A DNA stretch of 15,356 bases, from assembly GCA_030618975.1 (NCBI GenBank), contig JAUXCH010000034.1, positions 1-15,356 on the forward strand, given 5' to 3'. The first letter of the stretch is position 1. Every line of letters starts with the position of its first letter. Source of the stretch: Planctomycetia bacterium (GTDB lineage: Bacteria > Planctomycetota > PLA2 > JAEUHO01). Both the position numbers and the translations under genes were made by a program. This document shows positions 12,346-15,356 of the stretch, in pieces. The notes under the pieces are model-generated. The model was given only the letters and a program-made list of their open reading frames with translations, did no database searches and was not told where the DNA came from.

Positions 12346-13416
12346 ATGAAGACCACGGAACGCACGTTCGCCAGCGGACTCGTCTGCGCACTGATCCTGA
12401 TCGCCGGCCCGGTGCCGGATGCCGGCGCCTGCTCGCGCGTGCTCCACGTGTCCCAGGATGGGAAGCACGTCGTCACCGGTCGCAACATGGACTGGTTCGA
12501 GGACGTCCAGACCAACCTGTGGCTCCTCCCGCGCGGCATGCAGCGGCACGGCGCGGCCGGAAAGAACTCGGCCGAATGGGTGTCCGTGCACGGCAGCGTG
12601 GTCGCCACGGGCTTCGACGTGGGCACGACGGACGGGCTGAACGAGAAGGGGCTGATGGCGAACCTGCTCTATCTCGGGGAGGCCGACTACGGCAAGCGCG
12701 ACGAGGCGCGCCCCGGGCTGTCCTGGTCGGTCTACACCCAGTACCTGCTCGACAACTTCGCGACCGTTGCCGAGGCTGTCGAAGCCATGCAGGACGATCG
12801 CTTCCAGGTCGTCGCCTCGCCGTTGCCCGGAAGCTCCGCACACCCTCCGGCCCTCCACTTCTCCCTGTCAGACGCGACGGGCGATTCCGCGATCTTCGAA
12901 TACCTCGAAGGCAAGCTCGTCATCCACCACGGGAAGCAGTACCCGGTGATGACCAACTCTCCGACCTACGACCAGCAGATCGCGCTCAACGCCTATTGGG
13001 AGTCGGTGGGCGGCGAGGCGATGCTGCCCGGGACGCACCGCGCGGCCGACCGGTTCGTGCGAGCGAGCTACTACCGGAAGCTGCTGCCCGATCCGCAGAC
13101 CGACCGACAGGCGATGGCGAACGTCATGTCGGTGATGCGAAACGTCTCCGTCCCCTTCGGGCAGACGGATCCCGACGCGCCCAACATCGCGCCGACCATC
13201 TGGCGAACGGCCGCGGACCACGTTCAGAAGATCTACTACTTCGAATCCACGATGTCTCCCAGCATCGTCTGGGTTCGTCTCGAGAAGCTCGACTTCGAGG
13301 CCGGCGCCGCCGTCAAGAAGCTGGCGCTGGTGGGGAACTTCGACCTCGTCGGCGACGTGAGCGGCAAGTTCGTAGAATCCAAGCCCTTCACCTTCGCGGG
13401 GCCCACGAGCGACTGA
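12346..13416 (+). CDS. Exported Ntn hydrolase, choloylglycine hydrolase/penicillin V acylase family
   Basis: A 356-residue linear-amide C-N hydrolase of the cysteine Ntn superfamily. The signal peptide ends at DAGA, and cleavage there exposes C29 (in ACSRVLHV) as the N-terminal nucleophile. Other conserved residues are R46 and D49 in GRNMDW, N204 in MTNSPTYDQ and an arginine in DRFVRA near 236. Family enzymes cleave bile salts, penicillin V or N-acyl compounds, and some Gram-negative members degrade acyl-homoserine lactones. The residues before C29 fit signal peptidase I (A-G-A) better than a lipobox, which matters because lipidation would block the nucleophile. AGGAGG (12333-12338) lies 7 nt before the ATG. 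It is 43 nt after one YtcJ-like gene and 34 nt before another, so the three probably form an operon acting on related amides in the periplasm. Confidence 0.92.
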   Translation: MKTTERTFASGLVCALILIAGPVPDAGACSRVLHVSQDGKHVVTGRNMDWFEDVQTNLWLLPRGMQRHGAAGKNSAEWVSVHGSVVATGFDVGTTDGLNEKGLMANLLYLGEADYGKRDEARPGLSWSVYTQYLLDNFATVAEAVEAMQDDRFQVVASPLPGSSAHPPALHFSLSDATGDSAIFEYLEGKLVIHHGKQYPVMTNSPTYDQQIALNAYWESVGGEAMLPGTHRAADRFVRASYYRKLLPDPQTDRQAMANVMSVMRNVSVPFGQTDPDAPNIAPTIWRTAADHVQKIYYFESTMSPSIVWVRLEKLDFEAGAAVKKLALVGNFDLVGDVSGKFVESKPFTFAGPTSD

Positions 13417-13450
13417 CTACCAGGACCTGCAGCGAGAGGAGCAACTTCCG

Positions 13451-15217
13451 ATGCCGATCGACCGACGAAACGTGCTGCTGGGCGCCGCCGCCCTGACGCC
13501 GATCGTGCTGCTGGGCACGGGGTGCGGCGAGAAGGAGGGTGACGTGAACGCGGACAAGATCTTCAAGGGCGGCCCGATCGTCACCATGAACGACGCGGCC
13601 CGATCCGCGGAGGCTGTCGCAGTTCGCTCCGGCCGCATCCTCGCGGTCGGAAGCGAGGCGGAGGTGATGCAGACCAAGGGGGCAGGGACGGAGGTGGTGG
13701 ACCTGGGCGGACACACCCTCCTGCCCTCGTTCCTCGACGCCCACGGGCACTTCATGAACGCGCTCCAGATCGTTCAGTGGGCGAACGTGTCCAGCCCTCC
13801 GGTGGGGCCGGTGACGAGCATCGCCGACATCATCCCCGTGTTGAAGGAGCACGTCGCACGGCTCGGCATCAAACCAGGGGAGTGGATCATCGGCTACGGC
13901 TACGACCCCACGGTCCTGTCGGACGGCCGCGAGGCGACGCGGGACGACCTCGATCCGCACTTCCCCGACAACCCCGTCCTGCTGATCCACGTGTCGAACC
14001 ACGGCGCGCTCCTCAACTCGAAGGCCTTCGCCGAGGTGGGGATGGACGAGACGACCGAGACGCCTCCTGGCGGCGTCATCCTCCGCAAGGAGGGATCCAA
14101 CGAGCCGGCCGGCCTCGTCATGGAGACCGCCTTCCTCCCCATCTTCGCGAACATGCCCCAGCCCTCGGAGGAGGAACTCCTCGACACCTTCGACGAGGCC
14201 CAGCAGATCTACGCCGGCGCGGGCGTGACGACCGCCCAGGAAGGGGCGACCCACGCCAAGGACCTGAGACTGCTCCGCAAGGCGGCCGACGAGGGGCGTC
14301 TCTACCTGGACGTCGTCTCCCTGCCCCTGATCTTCGAAATTCCGGCCATGGTGAAGGAGTATGCGCCCGACTTCCGAGGCGGGCCCACGGAACTCCCCGA
14401 CGAGGCGGCTTCGGCCTTCGGGACGTACCGGAACCGACTGAAGCTCCAGGGGGTGAAGTTCATCGTCGACGGATCGCCCCAGGGCAAGACGGCGTTCTGG
14501 AGCGAACCGTTGCTGACGCCGGGGCCCGCGGGCGAGGAGAACTGGCGCGGTGCGCCGCTCTTCCCGCCGGAAACCGTCGACAAGGCGGCCAAGGAGGTCT
14601 TCGACAAGGGGATCCAGGTCTTCTCCCACTGCAACGGCGACGCGGCCATCGACATGCTGATCGACGCGGCGCGCAAGGCGGGGGTCGAGGCCGGGGACGA
14701 TCGCCGTACCGTGATCGTCCACTCGCAGTTCATGCGCCCCGAACAGCTCGACGACTACGTCGAGCTCGGGTTCTCGCCGAGCTTCTTCACCATGCACGCG
14801 TTCTTCTGGGGGACCGTTCACACCGAGAACCTCGGGAAGGAGCGGGCCGACTACCTGAGCCCCATGGCGTCGGCGGTGAAGAAGGGCCTCCGCTGCTCCA
14901 ACCACAGCGACTTCTCGGTCACGCCCATGGACCCCATGCGCATGATCTGGACCGCGGTCGCCCGCAAGGCGCGCGAGGGGCAGGTGATCGGAAAGGACGA
15001 GCGGGTGGACGTGTGGCAGGCCCTGAAGGCGCTCACGATCGACGCCGCCTGGCAGATCTTCGAAGAGGACCGGAAGGGCACCCTCGAGCCCGGAAAGCTC
15101 GCCGACCTCGTCATCCTCGACAAGAACCCTCTCACCGTGGACACCGACGACATCCTCGACATCGCCGTCATCGAGACGATGAAGGAGGGCGAGACGGTCT
15201 ACGAGCGCAGTGCCTGA
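13451..15217 (+). CDS. Second YtcJ-like amidohydrolase with Tat/lipoprotein-type leader
   Basis: A 588-residue paralogue of the amidohydrolase two genes upstream; both begin their hydrolase domain with a similar strand (AVAVRSGRILAVGSEAEV here). Visible metal or catalytic residues are H98 and H100 in LDAHGHF, K336 and D340 in VKFIVDGS, H393 in SHCNGD, H424 in VIVHSQF and D487 in NHSDFS, so it should be active. The leader begins MPIDRRNVLLGAAAL, with a twin arginine followed by a hydrophobic stretch and then GTGC at 22-25. Tat export and lipidation at C25 are both plausible, though glycine at -3 of the lipobox is not ideal. GAGGAG (13436-13441) precedes ATG 13451 by 9 nt. It lacks the Cys/His-rich tail of its paralogue. 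Its stop codon lies inside the start of the following GTPase gene. Confidence 0.9.
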   Translation: MPIDRRNVLLGAAALTPIVLLGTGCGEKEGDVNADKIFKGGPIVTMNDAARSAEAVAVRSGRILAVGSEAEVMQTKGAGTEVVDLGGHTLLPSFLDAHGHFMNALQIVQWANVSSPPVGPVTSIADIIPVLKEHVARLGIKPGEWIIGYGYDPTVLSDGREATRDDLDPHFPDNPVLLIHVSNHGALLNSKAFAEVGMDETTETPPGGVILRKEGSNEPAGLVMETAFLPIFANMPQPSEEELLDTFDEAQQIYAGAGVTTAQEGATHAKDLRLLRKAADEGRLYLDVVSLPLIFEIPAMVKEYAPDFRGGPTELPDEAASAFGTYRNRLKLQGVKFIVDGSPQGKTAFWSEPLLTPGPAGEENWRGAPLFPPETVDKAAKEVFDKGIQVFSHCNGDAAIDMLIDAARKAGVEAGDDRRTVIVHSQFMRPEQLDDYVELGFSPSFFTMHAFFWGTVHTENLGKERADYLSPMASAVKKGLRCSNHSDFSVTPMDPMRMIWTAVARKAREGQVIGKDERVDVWQALKALTIDAAWQIFEEDRKGTLEPGKLADLVILDKNPLTVDTDDILDIAVIETMKEGETVYERSA

Positions 15218-15356
15218 TCCGCTGCCCTGCACCGTCATCGGGGGCTACCTCGGCGCGGGCAAGACCACGCTGCTGAACCACCTGCTGGCGAACACCGCAG
15301 GCCTCCGGGCCGCCGTCGTGGTGGACGACGTCGGCGGCGTCGGCATCGACGCCGGC
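15210..15356 (+). CDS. CobW/G3E-family GTPase, N-terminal part (cut by window end)
   Basis: The frame from GTG 15210 stays open to the end of the window (49 residues). It contains the Walker A/P-loop GGYLGAGKTTLLNHLL and then AAVVVDDVGGVGID, matching the CobW/YjiA/HypB-like G3E GTPase start, where the family usually has VNEFGEVGID. G3E GTPases, in the COG0523 group, act as metal chaperones or insertases for zinc, cobalt, nickel or iron enzymes. The gene overlaps the stop of the second amidohydrolase by 8 nt, strong evidence of co-transcription and coupled translation. I infer it may supply metal to the two amidohydrolases; its metal-binding CXCC-type motif and C-terminal domain lie beyond the window, so the subfamily cannot be set. 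Confidence 0.85.
   Translation, partial: MPDPLPCTVIGGYLGAGKTTLLNHLLANTAGLRAAVVVDDVGGVGIDAG

Noticed and set aside
9566..12349. A 927-codon open frame on + spanning the toxin gene and first amidohydrolase
   Set aside because: The translation is arginine/proline-rich throughout and out of frame with two proteins carrying intact catalytic motifs; it is a high-GC shadow frame.
10188..12626. An 812-codon open frame on the minus strand opposite the first amidohydrolase
   Set aside because: It mirrors the codon structure of the + strand gene, shows no recognisable domain, and has the valine/histidine/leucine-rich bias of antisense frames in high-GC DNA.
13388..15238. A 616-codon minus-strand frame opposite the second amidohydrolase
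   Set aside because: It is the antisense of a gene with all its metal-binding residues; no motif or ribosome binding site supports it.
1..15356. CRISPR array, insertion sequence or prophage genes
   Set aside because: No regularly spaced repeats, no transposase or integrase motif and no phage structural gene could be seen on either strand.

Overview
The window is high-GC bacterial DNA (roughly 65-70% G+C by eye, with a strong preference for G or C at third codon positions). At least four proteins carry export signals: a lipoprotein octaheme cytochrome, a second small lipoprotein, a Sec-type hydrolase and a Tat/lipoprotein-type amidohydrolase. Together with c-type cytochrome biology this suggests a Gram-negative, respiratory, environmental bacterium, possibly a deltaproteobacterial/myxobacterial-like lineage or an uncultured phylum. 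The sequence does not fix the taxon, and I saw no rRNA or tRNA gene.

Layout. (1) 1-1642: the tail of an unknown gene, a PIG-L/LmbE-type deacetylase and a class I methyltransferase, all on + and tightly spaced. (2) 1643-2189: a long spacer whose right half is clearly lower in G+C and rich in small inverted repeats, upstream of an octaheme c-type cytochrome of the tetrathionate reductase (OTR) family (2190-3662). (3) A perfect 15-bp-stem hairpin separates that gene from the convergent glutamate dehydrogenase gene gdhA (3759-5006, -). (4) A Uma2-family nuclease-fold protein (+) diverges from gdhA and converges on two back-to-back GNAT acetyltransferases (-) across a cluster of nested inverted repeats. 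(5) 7262-9273: small + strand genes, mostly membrane or lipid-anchored proteins of unknown function, some overlapping. (6) 9277-9920: a VapBC-type toxin-antitoxin pair. (7) 10323-15356: a + strand set with an exported YtcJ-like amidohydrolase, an exported Ntn hydrolase of the choloylglycine hydrolase/penicillin V acylase family, a second YtcJ-like amidohydrolase with a Tat/lipoprotein leader, and the start of a CobW/G3E GTPase (cut by the window end) that overlaps the preceding gene by 8 nt.

Working together. The most interesting unit is region 7. Two paralogous metal-dependent amidohydrolases flank a cysteine Ntn amidase, all with export signals, followed by a GTPase of the metallochaperone superfamily. 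This looks like a cell-envelope system that breaks down N-acyl or other linear amides, with dedicated metal delivery; the substrate is unknown. The cytochrome/gdhA neighbourhood could link periplasmic reduction of nitrogen or sulfur oxyanions to ammonium assimilation, but the genes are convergent, so the link is only suggestive.
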